Shown: positions 36,009 through 46,697, numbered from the stretch's first letter. The stretch is DNA of 64,000 nt from Riemerella columbipharyngis (GCF_900101995.1 NZ_FNAS01000001.1:1-64000); one strand, 5' to 3'. The notes: generated by a model not told the origin, from the letters alone. Translations and numbers: made by a program.

Positions 36009-39000
36009 ATGTACCTCATTTTTGATACCGAAACGACAGGAGTCCCCATTAATTCTAATGCACCAGTCTCAGATTCAGAGAATTGGCCGAGGATGGTGCA
36101 GATTTCTTGGCAGCTTCACAATGAGGAAGGTAATCTTATTGAAAATCAGGATTATATCATTAAGCCCGAAGGCTATGATATCCCCTACAATGCGGTTCGC
36201 ATACATGGGATAACGACGGAGATGGCAAACAAAGAAGGGCGAGATTTAGCAGAGGTACTTGCGGAATTTTCTGAAGTGCTAAAAAAGACTAAAGTCTGCG
36301 TAGGACATAATATCAATTTTGATTATAATATCGTAGGAGCGGAGTTTTATCGTAAAAATATTTCGGATACATTAGCAGAAATTCCTGTGGTGGATACTAT
36401 GGTTACGGGAACGGATTACTGCAAGCTCAGCGGAGGCAAGAATGGCAGATATAAAAGTCCGAAGCTAGGTGAGCTTTACGAAAAACTATTTGGGACAACC
36501 TTTGATGAAGCTCACAACTCTGCTGCCGATGTCAATGCCACAGCTCAAGCGTTTTTTGAAATGATGCGTATTGGCATCATTCCTGCAGAAGATTTGAAAC
36601 TGACGGAGGAGCAGTTAGTGCATTTCCAAAATTTACATACCGATCCTATCAAGCCTTTTGCTATAGTAATTAGACGGCAGGTAGAGAATTTTAACAAGCA
36701 GAAAGGAAAAACGCATTTCCGAGATTTTAGGGAGATAGAATTAGGGGATTATTTTAATTTTCATAATCACAGTGTATTTTCTTCATTACAAGCGACTTCG
36801 TCTATTTCGGATTTGATCAATAAGGCTAAAACTAATCGTTTTCCGGCAGTAGGAATGGTGGATTTGGGGAATATGATGGGAGCTTTCAAGTTTATTGCCG
36901 AAGTAGATAAATACAATACCGGAGTAGATAAGGAACTGAAAGATTATGAAGAAAGAAAGAAAAAAGCAGAGGAGGAAGGTATAGAATTTGGCGAACCTGT
37001 ACCTCAGTTGCAAAAGCTAATGCCGATTCTCGGCTGTGAATTTTATATTTCCGATAGACCGGAGCAAAAGCAATTTACGAAAGAAGACCCTGACAGAAGA
37101 ACGAATATGGTTCTTTTGGCTAAGAATATTAAAGGCTACCGAAATCTTGCCAAATTATCGAGTTTGGGGTATGTCAATGGTTTTTACTTCGGAGTGCCGA
37201 GGGTTTCCCGAGAGATGATTTCAAGGTACAAAGAAGGCGTAATCGCAATGAGCTCGGGCGTATTGGGGGATATACCAGATACAATACTTAACCTCGGAGA
37301 GAAAAAAGGAGAGGAGGTTTTCAAATGGTGGAAAGATGAGTTCGGAGAAGATTTTTATGTTCAGATTCAAAATCACCACTTGCAGGAGGAAGAGTATTTA
37401 AACGAAGTATTGCTGTCTTTTGCCGATAAGTACGATGTGAAAATCATTGCCCAAAACGAAACATTTTATACCAATAAAGATGACTCCAAAATACAAGATA
37501 TACTCTATTGCATAAAGGATGGAGAGAAAGTTTCAACTCCTGTGGGAAAGGGTTTTGGTAAAAGAAGAGGGTTACAGACAAAGGAGTTTTATATTAAAGA
37601 TAAAGAAGAGCTCAAGGAAGCGTTTAAGCAATATCCGGATGCCTTTGAGGCTTATACCGAATTGCTTTCTAAGTTTGAGGCTTATAAATTGAAAAGAGAT
37701 GTACTTCTGCCTAAGTTTGATATTCCGGAGCAGTTCCAAAGCGAGGAAGATAAGCTGGATGGTGGTAAAAGGGGAGAGAATGCCTATCTGCGTCATCTCA
37801 CCTATGAAGGTGCTGCGGTACGCTATGATGAAATCACAGACGAGATAAGGGAGCGTTTGGATTTTGAATTGGATATTATTGCCAAAACGGGATATCCAGG
37901 CTATTTCCTCATTGTTCAAGATTTTTGCAACGAAGCTCGGAAAATGGGTGTTTGGGTAGGTCCCGGACGTGGTTCTGCAGCGGGTTCTGCGGTAGCGTTT
38001 TGTATTGGGATTACCAATGTAGATCCTATCAAGTATGACTTACTTTTTGAGCGTTTTCTCAATCCAGAGAGGATATCAATGCCCGATATAGATATTGACT
38101 TTGATGATGAGGGAAGGGACAAAATTATCAAATGGGTAATAGAGAAATATGGTAAAAGTAATGTGGCTCAGATTATTACCTACTCTATACTTGGGGGGAA
38201 ATCTGCGATAAAAGATGCAGGGCGGGTTCTGGATGTGCCGATTCCTGAGACCAATAATATTGCAAAATTAGTCCCTTCTACGCCAGGAATGAATATTGCT
38301 AAGGCTTTATCCAAGTACGATAAATTGAAAGATGAAGAAAAGGAACTCGTAGATGAGATGAAATCTATTTTGAGTAATCCCCAAGACGGACGCTTTGAGG
38401 TATTGGATTCTGCGAAAAAAATGGAGGGCTGTATCAGAAACACAGGGATACACGCTTGTGGTGTTATTATCACGCCGGAAGATATTTCTAATCTCGTGCC
38501 TATCACTATTGCGGCTAAGGATGCCAATATTTTGGTATCTCAATTTGACAATTCTGTGGCAGAGAGTGCGGGATTGCTGAAAATGGACTTTTTAGGACTT
38601 CGTACTTTGACGATTATCAAAGATGCGCTTAAACTTATCAAAGAACGCCACGGCATTGACATTAACCCTGATGAAATTCCACTGGACGATGCCAAGACTT
38701 ACCAATTATTCAAGGAAGGGAGAACGATAGGGATATTCCAGTACGAAAGTGTTGGTATGCAGAAATATATGCGTGAGCTGAAACCGACGGTCTTTGCAGA
38801 TCTTATTGCAATGAACGCACTCTACCGCCCGGGACCTATTAAATATATACCGAACTTTATCAAGCGTAAGCATGGCTTAGAGGAAATCGTTTACGACTTG
38901 CCCGAAACAGAAGAGTACCTGAAGGAAACTTATGGTATTACCGTGTATCAGGAGCAGGTAATGCTGTTGTCCCAAAAGTTGGCAAATTTTACGAAAGGGC

Positions 39001-40676
39001 AGGCAGATACATTGAGGAAAGCTATGGGTAAAAAGCAAATCAATGTGCTGAACGATATGTACCCTAAATTCATAGAAGGCGGTAAGAAAAATAACTTAGA
39101 CGAGGAGAAGCTCAATAAAATTTGGAACGACTGGAAAGCCTTTGCAGAATATGCTTTCAATAAATCACACTCTACTTGCTATGCATTGGTGGCTTATCAG
39201 ACGGCGTACCTGAAAGCAAACTACCCCGCAGAGTATATGGCGAGTGTGATGAGTAATAACATTAACAATACCAAGCAGATTACTATGTTTATGGAAGACT
39301 GCCAATCTATGGGAGTAGATGTTTTGGGACCGGATGTCAATGAAAGTCAGTACAAATTTTCCGTAAACGATAAAGGACAAATTCGTTTTGGACTTGGCGC
39401 AATAAAGGGTATAGGAGAAGGACCGAGTGAAACCATTAACGAAGAAAGGAAAAAAGGAAAATTCAAAGATGTTTATGATTTTTTCGAGCGGGCACACAGC
39501 GGACAGATTAATAAAAGGGTAGTGGAGAGTCTTGTGGTGGCTGGGGCTTTTGATGAATTGGATACCTATCATAGGGCGCAGTATTTTGCCGTTGATACTG
39601 CGGGGAGAACTAATATAGAAAATCTATTAAAGTACGGACAAAACTATCAAGCAGGAAAAAGCGATATAGAAAACTCTCTTTTTGCAGATTTTGCAGAAGA
39701 TATCCAGATAGAAAAACCTAAAATATTACCTTGCGAAGAGTGGATCAATATGCATAAACTCAATAAGGAAAAGGAGATTATCGGGTTTTATATTTCTGCT
39801 CATCCATTAGATGAATTTCGTTATCAGTTTCAATATTTACAGGGGCTGATGAGCGAAGAGACCGTATTGAAAAAAACGGCGGTGGAAAATCAAGAGGAAT
39901 TAGAAGAAACGAAAGTCCTCGATAATGATGAAAATATAGCAGATGAGGATATTCCCGATATAGAATTGGAAATAAGCGAAGACTCTGCCGGTGGAATCAT
40001 AGAGCAGGAACAAAAAAATGTGGAAGCAAGAGGAAAATTCCAATTCCTTAATTTAGATGAAATAGATGATTTCAAAGCCAAAGTATTGGCAGATATTCCT
40101 AAAGAATTATTCAATAAAGAGGACAAAGAGCTGTATAGGAAGATAAAAAAACTAAATGCCAATGCGCGTGAATACACCGTAGCAGGGATTATTACAGACT
40201 ATGTCGTAAAGGATAGTACTAAAAATCCGGGAGATAAAATAGCTTTTGTAACCTTAGAGGACTATCTGGGCTCGTATTCTTTCAGGCTGGGTGATAATGA
40301 TTATATGAAGTTTAGGGAGTATATGGGGCTTCAGCGTTTCGTGGTGTTCAAGATAAAGTATTCATTCAGTGCTAGAAATGAGCAAGTTTATGTGAATATT
40401 TCTGAGGTATTGAATCTAAAAGATGTATTTGATAAATATGCTAAATCTATTTCTATAATTATGGAAGCGAGGGGGATAGAACGGAAAGACATCGATTTTA
40501 TAAAGAAAATTATCAAAAACTACGAGGGTGAGTCTGCACTTAAGATATACCTCAAGGCTGAAAATCCTACCGAGAAAAACTTAGAACTTATGTCTAAAAA
40601 CAACAGTATACTTATCAATAATGATTTAATAAAAGAAATGAAAGAATCAGAACAATATGAATTTTTCTTGTCTTAA
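36009..40676 (+). CDS. dnaE: DNA polymerase III alpha subunit with N-terminal 3'-5' exonuclease
   Basis: A 1555-residue replicative polymerase, longer than the roughly 1160-residue E. coli DnaE because a DnaQ-like proofreading domain is fused to its N-terminus (about 1-190; DTETTG at residues 6-11, then HNINFDYN and HNSAADV for the DEDDh site). A PHP domain (from about 250, FHNHSVFSS) and the polymerase core follow, with catalytic Asp693 and Asp695 in PDIDIDF, then the helix-hairpin-helix, OB-fold and C-terminal regions. It copies the chromosome and carries its own proofreading. Monocistronic. Confidence 0.95.
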   Translation: MYLIFDTETTGVPINSNAPVSDSENWPRMVQISWQLHNEEGNLIENQDYIIKPEGYDIPYNAVRIHGITTEMANKEGRDLAEVLAEFSEVLKKTKVCVGHNINFDYNIVGAEFYRKNISDTLAEIPVVDTMVTGTDYCKLSGGKNGRYKSPKLGELYEKLFGTTFDEAHNSAADVNATAQAFFEMMRIGIIPAEDLKLTEEQLVHFQNLHTDPIKPFAIVIRRQVENFNKQKGKTHFRDFREIELGDYFNFHNHSVFSSLQATSSISDLINKAKTNRFPAVGMVDLGNMMGAFKFIAEVDKYNTGVDKELKDYEERKKKAEEEGIEFGEPVPQLQKLMPILGCEFYISDRPEQKQFTKEDPDRRTNMVLLAKNIKGYRNLAKLSSLGYVNGFYFGVPRVSREMISRYKEGVIAMSSGVLGDIPDTILNLGEKKGEEVFKWWKDEFGEDFYVQIQNHHLQEEEYLNEVLLSFADKYDVKIIAQNETFYTNKDDSKIQDILYCIKDGEKVSTPVGKGFGKRRGLQTKEFYIKDKEELKEAFKQYPDAFEAYTELLSKFEAYKLKRDVLLPKFDIPEQFQSEEDKLDGGKRGENAYLRHLTYEGAAVRYDEITDEIRERLDFELDIIAKTGYPGYFLIVQDFCNEARKMGVWVGPGRGSAAGSAVAFCIGITNVDPIKYDLLFERFLNPERISMPDIDIDFDDEGRDKIIKWVIEKYGKSNVAQIITYSILGGKSAIKDAGRVLDVPIPETNNIAKLVPSTPGMNIAKALSKYDKLKDEEKELVDEMKSILSNPQDGRFEVLDSAKKMEGCIRNTGIHACGVIITPEDISNLVPITIAAKDANILVSQFDNSVAESAGLLKMDFLGLRTLTIIKDALKLIKERHGIDINPDEIPLDDAKTYQLFKEGRTIGIFQYESVGMQKYMRELKPTVFADLIAMNALYRPGPIKYIPNFIKRKHGLEEIVYDLPETEEYLKETYGITVYQEQVMLLSQKLANFTKGQADTLRKAMGKKQINVLNDMYPKFIEGGKKNNLDEEKLNKIWNDWKAFAEYAFNKSHSTCYALVAYQTAYLKANYPAEYMASVMSNNINNTKQITMFMEDCQSMGVDVLGPDVNESQYKFSVNDKGQIRFGLGAIKGIGEGPSETINEERKKGKFKDVYDFFERAHSGQINKRVVESLVVAGAFDELDTYHRAQYFAVDTAGRTNIENLLKYGQNYQAGKSDIENSLFADFAEDIQIEKPKILPCEEWINMHKLNKEKEIIGFYISAHPLDEFRYQFQYLQGLMSEETVLKKTAVENQEELEETKVLDNDENIADEDIPDIELEISEDSAGGIIEQEQKNVEARGKFQFLNLDEIDDFKAKVLADIPKELFNKEDKELYRKIKKLNANAREYTVAGIITDYVVKDSTKNPGDKIAFVTLEDYLGSYSFRLGDNDYMKFREYMGLQRFVVFKIKYSFSARNEQVYVNISEVLNLKDVFDKYAKSISIIMEARGIERKDIDFIKKIIKNYEGESALKIYLKAENPTEKNLELMSKNNSILINNDLIKEMKESEQYEFFLS

Positions 40677-40810
40677 AAGTGTGGTAAATGTTTGTTAATC
40701 AAATGCATGCAGGGTTTGTTTTTGTGTAAAAATAAACTTTTTTGAAATGCTTAAAAAGAATGTAAGTTTTTGCTATTTTTGTTCAGTTTAATAAAAGTAA
40801 AAATCATCAA

Positions 40811-42286
40811 ATGAATAATGCTACACAACAAATCCAGACCAAGTGGTCTCAGTTTGTTTCTCTTATTATCGTATTTTTCTTTTGGGGCTTTGTAGCCTCC
40901 GGGAATGCGATTCTCATTCCTGTCTTTAAGAAAAGTTTTACTCTGACACAGTTTCAGGCACAGTTGGTAGAGTGGGCGTTTTATTTGGCTTACTTTATCG
41001 GTTCGGTTATTTTTTTCGTTATATCGTTGTTCAGCGATATTTTACAGAAATTCGGGTATAAAAAGACATTAGCCATAGGGCTTGTATTTTCGGCATTAGG
41101 AGCATTTCTCTTTGTTCCGGCAGCGAGTTTTCATAGCTTTTGGGTATTTCTTACGGCATTGTTCATTGTGGGGCTAGGCTTCTCGGTACAGCAGATTGTG
41201 GCAAATCCACTTGCGATAAAGATGGGTAGTCCGGAGACTGGTGCCCACCGTCTTACGATGGCTGGAGGAATAAATTCATTGGGGACGACTTTAGGTCCTA
41301 TTTTATTAGGTTTGGCATTATTTGGAAGGGTTTCCGGAGAAGCAGGAGAGCTTAATCTAAACGATGTTAAAATGCCGTTTATCATCTTGGGTGTAGCATT
41401 TATTGTAGTAGCGGTTTTTCTAATGCTTTCCAAAATAGAAGACCCTGCAAAAGAAGAAGAGCTAAAATCTACCGACGGAGATAAGTTCAGTATTTTCAAA
41501 TACCCACAGCTGGTGCTGGGTATGCTTGCGATATTCATCTATGTGGGAACAGAGGTTACCATAGTGAGTAATCTGCCTGCGTTGCTCAAAACGCCTGAAT
41601 TTGGTAATGTGGCAGAGCATTACATAGCCCCGTTTGTATCCTTGTATTGGGGGAGTTTGATGATTGGGAGATGGAACGGGAGTATCAATGTCTTCAATAT
41701 TTCCGATCAGCAAAATATGATACTGAAATTTACAGTTCCATTTGTTGCTTTTGCGATTATTTTAGGAGCAAACTATTTTAGTGGGAATGATATTTCGTCT
41801 CTTTACATTTATCCTATTTGGATTTTAGCATTTATTGTAATGAGTTTGATAGGTGGCAAAAATGCAGGCAAGACGCTTATGCTGTTTGGTATTTCAGGAG
41901 TGGTAATGATGCTTTGCGGATTATTCTTTCCGGATAAAATGATTGCCAAATACTTCTTTATTTCGGGAGGATTGTTTTGTTCTATAATGTGGCCGTCTAT
42001 CTTTGACCTTGCGATTGCCGGACTTGGCAAGAATACGGGGAAAGGTTCTTCGTTCCTTATTATGATGATTTTGGGAGGAGGGGTGCTTCCGCTGATACAA
42101 GGGAAAATTTGTGATTTGGATTTGCAGCATCCTGATGGGATAATGGGAATTAGTTTTACTCACTTCTCTTATATAATTCCTTTGTTGTGCTTTATATACT
42201 TAGGATTCTATGGTTTCATTACCCCTAAACTTCTCAAGAAACAAGGGGTGGTATTATCTCACGAAGATGGTACAAGCACACATTAG
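40811..42286 (+). CDS. Sugar MFS transporter (FucP / GluP-like)
   Basis: A 491-residue major facilitator with 12 predicted helices, of the fucose/glucose/galactose:H+ symporter family. The first helix has FFFWGFVASGNAILIPVF, and loop 4-5 carries LGFSVQQIVANPLAIKMG with the family NP(L)A element and an AGGINSLGTTLGP helix. It takes up hexoses. An upstream TATTTTTG box is at 40774-40781. The next gene starts inside its last codons. Exact sugar unknown. Confidence 0.88.
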   Translation: MNNATQQIQTKWSQFVSLIIVFFFWGFVASGNAILIPVFKKSFTLTQFQAQLVEWAFYLAYFIGSVIFFVISLFSDILQKFGYKKTLAIGLVFSALGAFLFVPAASFHSFWVFLTALFIVGLGFSVQQIVANPLAIKMGSPETGAHRLTMAGGINSLGTTLGPILLGLALFGRVSGEAGELNLNDVKMPFIILGVAFIVVAVFLMLSKIEDPAKEEELKSTDGDKFSIFKYPQLVLGMLAIFIYVGTEVTIVSNLPALLKTPEFGNVAEHYIAPFVSLYWGSLMIGRWNGSINVFNISDQQNMILKFTVPFVAFAIILGANYFSGNDISSLYIYPIWILAFIVMSLIGGKNAGKTLMLFGISGVVMMLCGLFFPDKMIAKYFFISGGLFCSIMWPSIFDLAIAGLGKNTGKGSSFLIMMILGGGVLPLIQGKICDLDLQHPDGIMGISFTHFSYIIPLLCFIYLGFYGFITPKLLKKQGVVLSHEDGTSTH

Positions 42287-43349
42287 ATATATCGTAAAGA
42301 CTAAGAGATTTTGGGCAAGTTTATTACTTGTCCAATTTCTTTTATTTCTAATATTATCCAAGTCTAAGTGGGTGGTTTTTGGTTTTGAGCTTTTTTTCAA
42401 ATGGAGAAAGCCCATTCAGCAATTGTTTTTTTATTGGATGCCTTTTTCTGTGGGAGATTTGGGCTATCTTGTTTTAGGGCTAATGTTAGCTTATTTCCTT
42501 ATTAAAATTATCCATAAAAAGACCCGCTCTAAATTTTCACTACGGCTTTTGATATTTCTGAATGTGTTTTATTTTTTGTATCAAATAGTCTGGGGGATGT
42601 TGTATTTTCAAGCTCCTATTATAGAGAAGCTTTCGGCGTCACCGCTTACTACAAACGAAAAAAAAGTTTTGACGGAAAAATATTTGAATCTCTGTTTGAA
42701 AGACCGTCTTTTGGTAAAGGAAAATAAAAATGGAGTTTTTGATATTGAAGACATTAAACCAGTACAAGAGGAAATTATTCGGCAGCAGAAAATTCTTCCT
42801 AAATTTATAAATAATAAGACTCCTTCGCAACTTGTGGATTTCAAACCGAGTTTTTATTCTTTTGTGATGAATTATACGGGGATTTTGGGGTATTATAATC
42901 CTTTTACAGCCGAAGCACAATACAACCCTAATATGCCGGAGATGCAGCTGCCATTTACATTAGCTCACGAAAGTGCCCATCAGATAGGCTATGCACGAGA
43001 GGAAGAAGCCAATTTCATAGGATATCTCATAGGGAAAGATTCCGAAAACATATCTCTTAGATACAGCACGGAATATTTTGTTCTCAAAAGCCTTTTGAAT
43101 GACTTGTATTATGATGATAAAGATTTTGTGGATTCTGTGTTCAGCCGGTATAGTAAGGGAATGAAAAGAGACGAAGCCTATGAAAAAGATTTTTACAAAT
43201 CTCATCAAGGCATAGTGGCTGATTTCTTTGCGGAAGCTAATGATTTATTTCTCAAATCCAACCGGCAGGACGGCAGCATCAGCTATTCTTACTTTGTAGA
43301 TTTACTGATTCGCTATGAACAGATCAATAAAAAAGATCCGAAAAAATAA
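42267..43349 (+). CDS. DUF3810 family membrane protein with HExxH motif
   Basis: A 360-residue protein with three N-terminal membrane helices (about 15-32, 50-70, 85-105) and a C-terminal extracytoplasmic domain containing HESAH at residues 234-238 and downstream EEEANF (245-250), a zinc-metallopeptidase-like arrangement. This is the DUF3810 family, whose function is unknown. The start overlaps the sugar transporter by 20 bases. Its last codons form half of the terminator of the opposite-strand gene. Confidence 0.82.
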   Translation: MVQAHIRYIVKTKRFWASLLLVQFLLFLILSKSKWVVFGFELFFKWRKPIQQLFFYWMPFSVGDLGYLVLGLMLAYFLIKIIHKKTRSKFSLRLLIFLNVFYFLYQIVWGMLYFQAPIIEKLSASPLTTNEKKVLTEKYLNLCLKDRLLVKENKNGVFDIEDIKPVQEEIIRQQKILPKFINNKTPSQLVDFKPSFYSFVMNYTGILGYYNPFTAEAQYNPNMPEMQLPFTLAHESAHQIGYAREEEANFIGYLIGKDSENISLRYSTEYFVLKSLLNDLYYDDKDFVDSVFSRYSKGMKRDEAYEKDFYKSHQGIVADFFAEANDLFLKSNRQDGSISYSYFVDLLIRYEQINKKDPKK

Positions 43350-43361
43350 ATTAACGGATCT
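43329..43361 (-). terminator. Minus-strand terminator overlapping the DUF3810 stop
   Basis: AGATCCG (43334-43340) pairs with CGGATCT (43355-43361); on the minus strand the stem is followed by a T-rich run. It should end the transcript of the small membrane protein at 43423 and lies partly inside the end of the DUF3810 gene. Confidence 0.65.
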
Positions 43362-43422
43362 AAAAAACACAAATGATGAAAAAAATATCTATTATTAGTA
43401 ACAAATTGTTTCAATCACATAT

Positions 43423-43686
43423 TTAGTGATGATGGGCGTGTTGTCCTCTTTCGCTCTCTGGTCTTTGGTAGATTACTTCTACATCATCTCTTTCGTTTAA
43501 TCTTTTGTATCTTACCTGCTCGGGATCAAACGGTTTACTTTTTCCAAAGTATTCCCAAAGACCCTCTGTGAGCCAAAGCGGAACAATAAATGTAGCGAAC
43601 ATCATAATACACCAAAAACCTACCATCATCATGGTAAAGAAATATACAGTCCATAGGAACTGGTAAAATGGCCAAAATTCTGACAT
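43423..43686 (-). CDS. Small membrane protein with His-rich tail, unknown
   Basis: An 87-residue protein with one or two N-terminal helices (about 5-40, FWPFYQFLWTVYFFTMMMVG), a WLTEGLWEYFGKSKPFDPEQ segment and a charged C-terminus ending HAHHH. I do not recognise a family; the conserved-looking aromatic helix suggests a small respiratory-complex accessory subunit, but nothing in the context confirms this. Single gene convergent with DUF3810. Confidence 0.65.
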   Translation of the reverse strand: MSEFWPFYQFLWTVYFFTMMMVGFWCIMMFATFIVPLWLTEGLWEYFGKSKPFDPEQVRYKRLNERDDVEVIYQRPESERGQHAHHH

Positions 43687-43877
43687 GACTTTACTTTTTA
43701 ATATGTTACAAAATTAAGATAAATTTTAATTTCTCCAAAGCAATAAAGTATAAAATTGTTATTTATAAGCATTATAAATTAAGGGATGTCTTTTGTGAGA
43801 AATAGAGTGGTCATCTCGCTAATATTTCTTAACTTTGAAGTGCTAAAATTTAATTCAACATTAAAATTTAATAAACA

Positions 43878-45269
43878 ATGGATTATCGTATTGAAAAAGA
43901 CACGATGGGCGAAGTGAAAGTTCCTGCAGATAAATTCTGGGGAGCACAGACAGAACGCTCGAGAAACAATTTCAAAATTGGACCGGAAGCCTCTATGCCC
44001 CACGAAATCATAGAAGCGTTTGCTTACTTGAAAAAAGCGGCTGCTTATGCCAACTCTGATTTGGGCGTGCTTCCTGCAGAAAAAAGAGATATGATCGCAA
44101 AAGTATGCGAGGAAATTCTATCGGGTAAGCTGGATGACCAGTTTCCGCTTGTGATTTGGCAAACGGGTTCCGGTACGCAGTCTAATATGAATGTGAATGA
44201 AGTCATTTCTAATCGTGCCCATGTGAATAATGGTGGTAAATTGGGCGAAAAGTCCGAAATTCACCCTAATGATGATGTGAATAAATCTCAAAGTTCTAAC
44301 GATACTTATCCTACTGCGATGCACATTGCAGCGTACAAAAAAGTGGTAGAAGTAACGATTCCTGCGGTAGAAAAACTTAGAGATACTTTGAAAGAAAAAG
44401 CCGAGAAGTTCAAAGATGTGGTAAAAATAGGTAGAACACACCTTATGGATGCTACGCCGCTTACCCTTGGACAAGAATTTTCCGGCTATGTAGCTCAGCT
44501 GGATTTTGGCATAAAAGCACTTAAAAACACATTGCCGCACCTTTCTCAGTTGGCATTAGGCGGAACGGCGGTAGGTACAGGACTCAACACCCCTAAAGGC
44601 TATGATGTGAAAGTAGCAGAGTATATTGCAAAATTCACAGGAATGCCGTTCGTGACAGCAGAGAATAAATTTGAAGCACTTGCTGCACACGATGCTATCG
44701 TAGAAACACATGGTGCCCTCAAACAGCTTGCGGTATCTTTGTATAAAATAGCTCAAGATATTCGTTTAATGGCATCCGGTCCGCGTTCCGGCATCGGAGA
44801 AATTTTTATTCCTGAAAACGAACCTGGTTCTTCTATAATGCCTGGTAAAGTAAATCCTACGCAGAATGAAGCGATGACGATGGTTTGTGCTCAGGTTTTA
44901 GGAAACGATACGACGATTTCTTTTGCCGGCACTCAAGGAAACTATGAACTGAATGTTTTCAAACCGGTAATGGCTTATAATTTCCTTCAGTCTGCACAAC
45001 TTATAGCAGATGCTTGTATCTCGTTTAATGACCATTGTGCTGTAGGGATAGAGCCTAATAATGATAGGATTAAAGAATTGGTAGATAAATCTTTAATGCT
45101 GGTAACAGCCCTTAATACGCATATCGGCTACGAAAATGCAGCTAAAATCGCTAAAACCGCACATAAAAACGGGACAACATTAAGAGAGGAAGCCATCAAC
45201 TTAGGGCTGCTTACCGCAGAGCAATTTGATGAGTGGGTGAGACCTGAAAAAATGGTTAACTCTTTATAA
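43878..45269 (+). CDS. fumC: Fumarate hydratase class II
   Basis: A 463-residue class II fumarase of normal length. It has the family signature [11 protein letters not shown] (from residue 317, with the catalytic Ser) and the [14 protein letters not shown] substrate-binding stretch. It interconverts fumarate and malate in the TCA cycle as an iron-independent homotetramer. A TAACTTTG box lies at 43830-43837. Followed by a clear terminator. Confidence 0.96.
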   Translation: MDYRIEKDTMGEVKVPADKFWGAQTERSRNNFKIGPEASMPHEIIEAFAYLKKAAAYANSDLGVLPAEKRDMIAKVCEEILSGKLDDQFPLVIWQTGSGTQSNMNVNEVISNRAHVNNGGKLGEKSEIHPNDDVNKSQSSNDTYPTAMHIAAYKKVVEVTIPAVEKLRDTLKEKAEKFKDVVKIGRTHLMDATPLTLGQEFSGYVAQLDFGIKALKNTLPHLSQLALGGTAVGTGLNTPKGYDVKVAEYIAKFTGMPFVTAENKFEALAAHDAIVETHGALKQLAVSLYKIAQDIRLMASGPRSGIGEIFIPENEPGSSIMPGKVNPTQNEAMTMVCAQVLGNDTTISFAGTQGNYELNVFKPVMAYNFLQSAQLIADACISFNDHCAVGIEPNNDRIKELVDKSLMLVTALNTHIGYENAAKIAKTAHKNGTTLREEAINLGLLTAEQFDEWVRPEKMVNSL

Positions 45270-45294
45270 AGTAAGATTAAACTCAATATAGCGG

Positions 45295-45329
45295 ATTGCC
45301 AATCTCAATTAGAAGGTTGGCAATTTTTC
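45295..45329 (+). terminator. Terminator of fumC
   Basis: ATTGCCAA (45295-45302) pairs with TTGGCAAT (45317-45324), followed by T-rich sequence. Confidence 0.85.
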
Positions 45330-45517
45330 TTCTTATTGAGTTTTTCTTCAAAATGATATTGAAAATACAAGGGTTGATAAACTTTGAAATAGATTCTATG
45401 ATAATTGTCTATATTTCTGAATTGTCAATGTTAAAAAATAAGTTGAATAACCTAAAATCAAATATAAAAATCGACATATGAAATAGAAGGTTTGTTTATT
45501 CTTTATAAGGCAAAAAT

Positions 45518-45866
45518 ACAAAATCACTGGCACAAACTGTGATAGATATGCTGCTGCCCTACAAAGACTCAGTAAAGTCCATTACCTGTGATAATGGTGT
45601 TGAGATTGTTCATTGTCAAAAGATTATAAAAAAGTTGCAGTTTGAATTTTATTTTACACATCCGTATAGTTCTTGGGAAAGGGGATTGAGTGAATACAGC
45701 AATAAATGAGTCAGACAATGCATCCCGAAATCATCAGAATTTAGTACTTTTGATGATGAATATATCAAAAAAGTTCAATTATAAAATTAACCGAAGACCA
45801 AGGAAAAACTTAAACTTTAGAACTCCTAAAGATCTCTTTTATCAATGCGTCATATTGGTTGGTTGA
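45518..45866 (+). pseudogene. IS30-family transposase fossil (3' part)
   Basis: The frame reads MLLPYKDSVKSITCDNGVE, with DNG as one catalytic Asp of IS30, then FYFTHPYSSWERGLSEYSNK, a signature of the family, then a TGA stop, then VRQCIPKSSEFSTFDDEYIK in the same frame. A one-base shift near 45780 is needed to continue with INRRPRKNLNFRTPKDLFYQ to the stop at 45864-45866. One nonsense and one frameshift show decay; the 5' half is absent. The flanking 45330-45517 and 45867-46003 hold no gene. Confidence 0.85.
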
Positions 45867-46003
45867 ATGTGCTATATATTATAAAATTTGTTAAAAATAA
45901 CAGTGGTTTAATTTAAATTACGATATTTGCAAAAGTCTTGTTTCTGGATAAGACCAATCGGGAATTCTACAGACGATAATACTAATTTTAAATTTTATAC
46001 ATT

Positions 46004-46684
46004 ATGAGTAATTCGTATGAAGTAATTTTCGAAAACAACAAGAAGTGGGTAGAGCAGAACTTGAGAAGAGATGCAGATTTCTTTAAAAATCTAGCTAAAA
46101 ATCAAACTCCGGAATTTCTCTACATCGGCTGTTCAGACAGTAGAGCTAGTGCGGAGGAGTTGATGGGGCTGAAACCCGGAGAGGTATTTGTACACAGAAA
46201 TATTGCTAATGTGGTTAATACGCTTGATATGAGTGCAACAGCTGTGATACAATATGCCGTAGAGCATTTGAAAGTGAAGCATATCATTGTTTGCGGACAC
46301 TACAATTGCGGCGGGGTAAAATCGGCAATGACAGCTCAGGATTATAGATTACTCAATCCTTGGCTTAGAACGATTAGAGATGTGTATCGTCTTCATCAGG
46401 TTGAGCTAGACGCTATTGAAGATGAGGGCAAACGCTACGACCGCCTTGTAGAGCTTAATGTACAAGAGCAGTGTATCAATGTCATCAAAATGGCATGTGT
46501 GCAGGAACGCTATATCATAGAGGAGTTTCCCATCGTACACGGCTGGGTTTTTGATCTAAGAACCGGTAGGTTAATTGATTTGGAAATTGATTTTGAAAAT
46601 ATTTTAAAAGATATTCAAAAAATCTATGACCTTACCGATTCTGACTGGATGATGAGAAGAAGGAAAAAATCTTCTGATCTCTGA
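46004..46684 (+). CDS. can: Beta-carbonic anhydrase
   Basis: A 226-residue beta-class carbonic anhydrase. The zinc ligands are Cys43 (CSDSR, with Asp45 and Arg47 as the gating dyad), His99 and Cys102 (CGHYNCGG). It interconverts CO2 and bicarbonate in the cytoplasm. A small exported protein and a SulP transporter follow on the same strand within 15 and 60 bases, suggesting a bicarbonate-handling operon. Confidence 0.95.
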   Translation: MSNSYEVIFENNKKWVEQNLRRDADFFKNLAKNQTPEFLYIGCSDSRASAEELMGLKPGEVFVHRNIANVVNTLDMSATAVIQYAVEHLKVKHIIVCGHYNCGGVKSAMTAQDYRLLNPWLRTIRDVYRLHQVELDAIEDEGKRYDRLVELNVQEQCINVIKMACVQERYIIEEFPIVHGWVFDLRTGRLIDLEIDFENILKDIQKIYDLTDSDWMMRRRKKSSDL

Positions 46685-46697
46685 AAAAACATTTAGT

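Noticed and set aside
45296-45481. 61-codon frame after fumC
   Set aside because: It begins inside the fumC terminator hairpin, has no family signal and lies in debris leading into the IS30 fossil.
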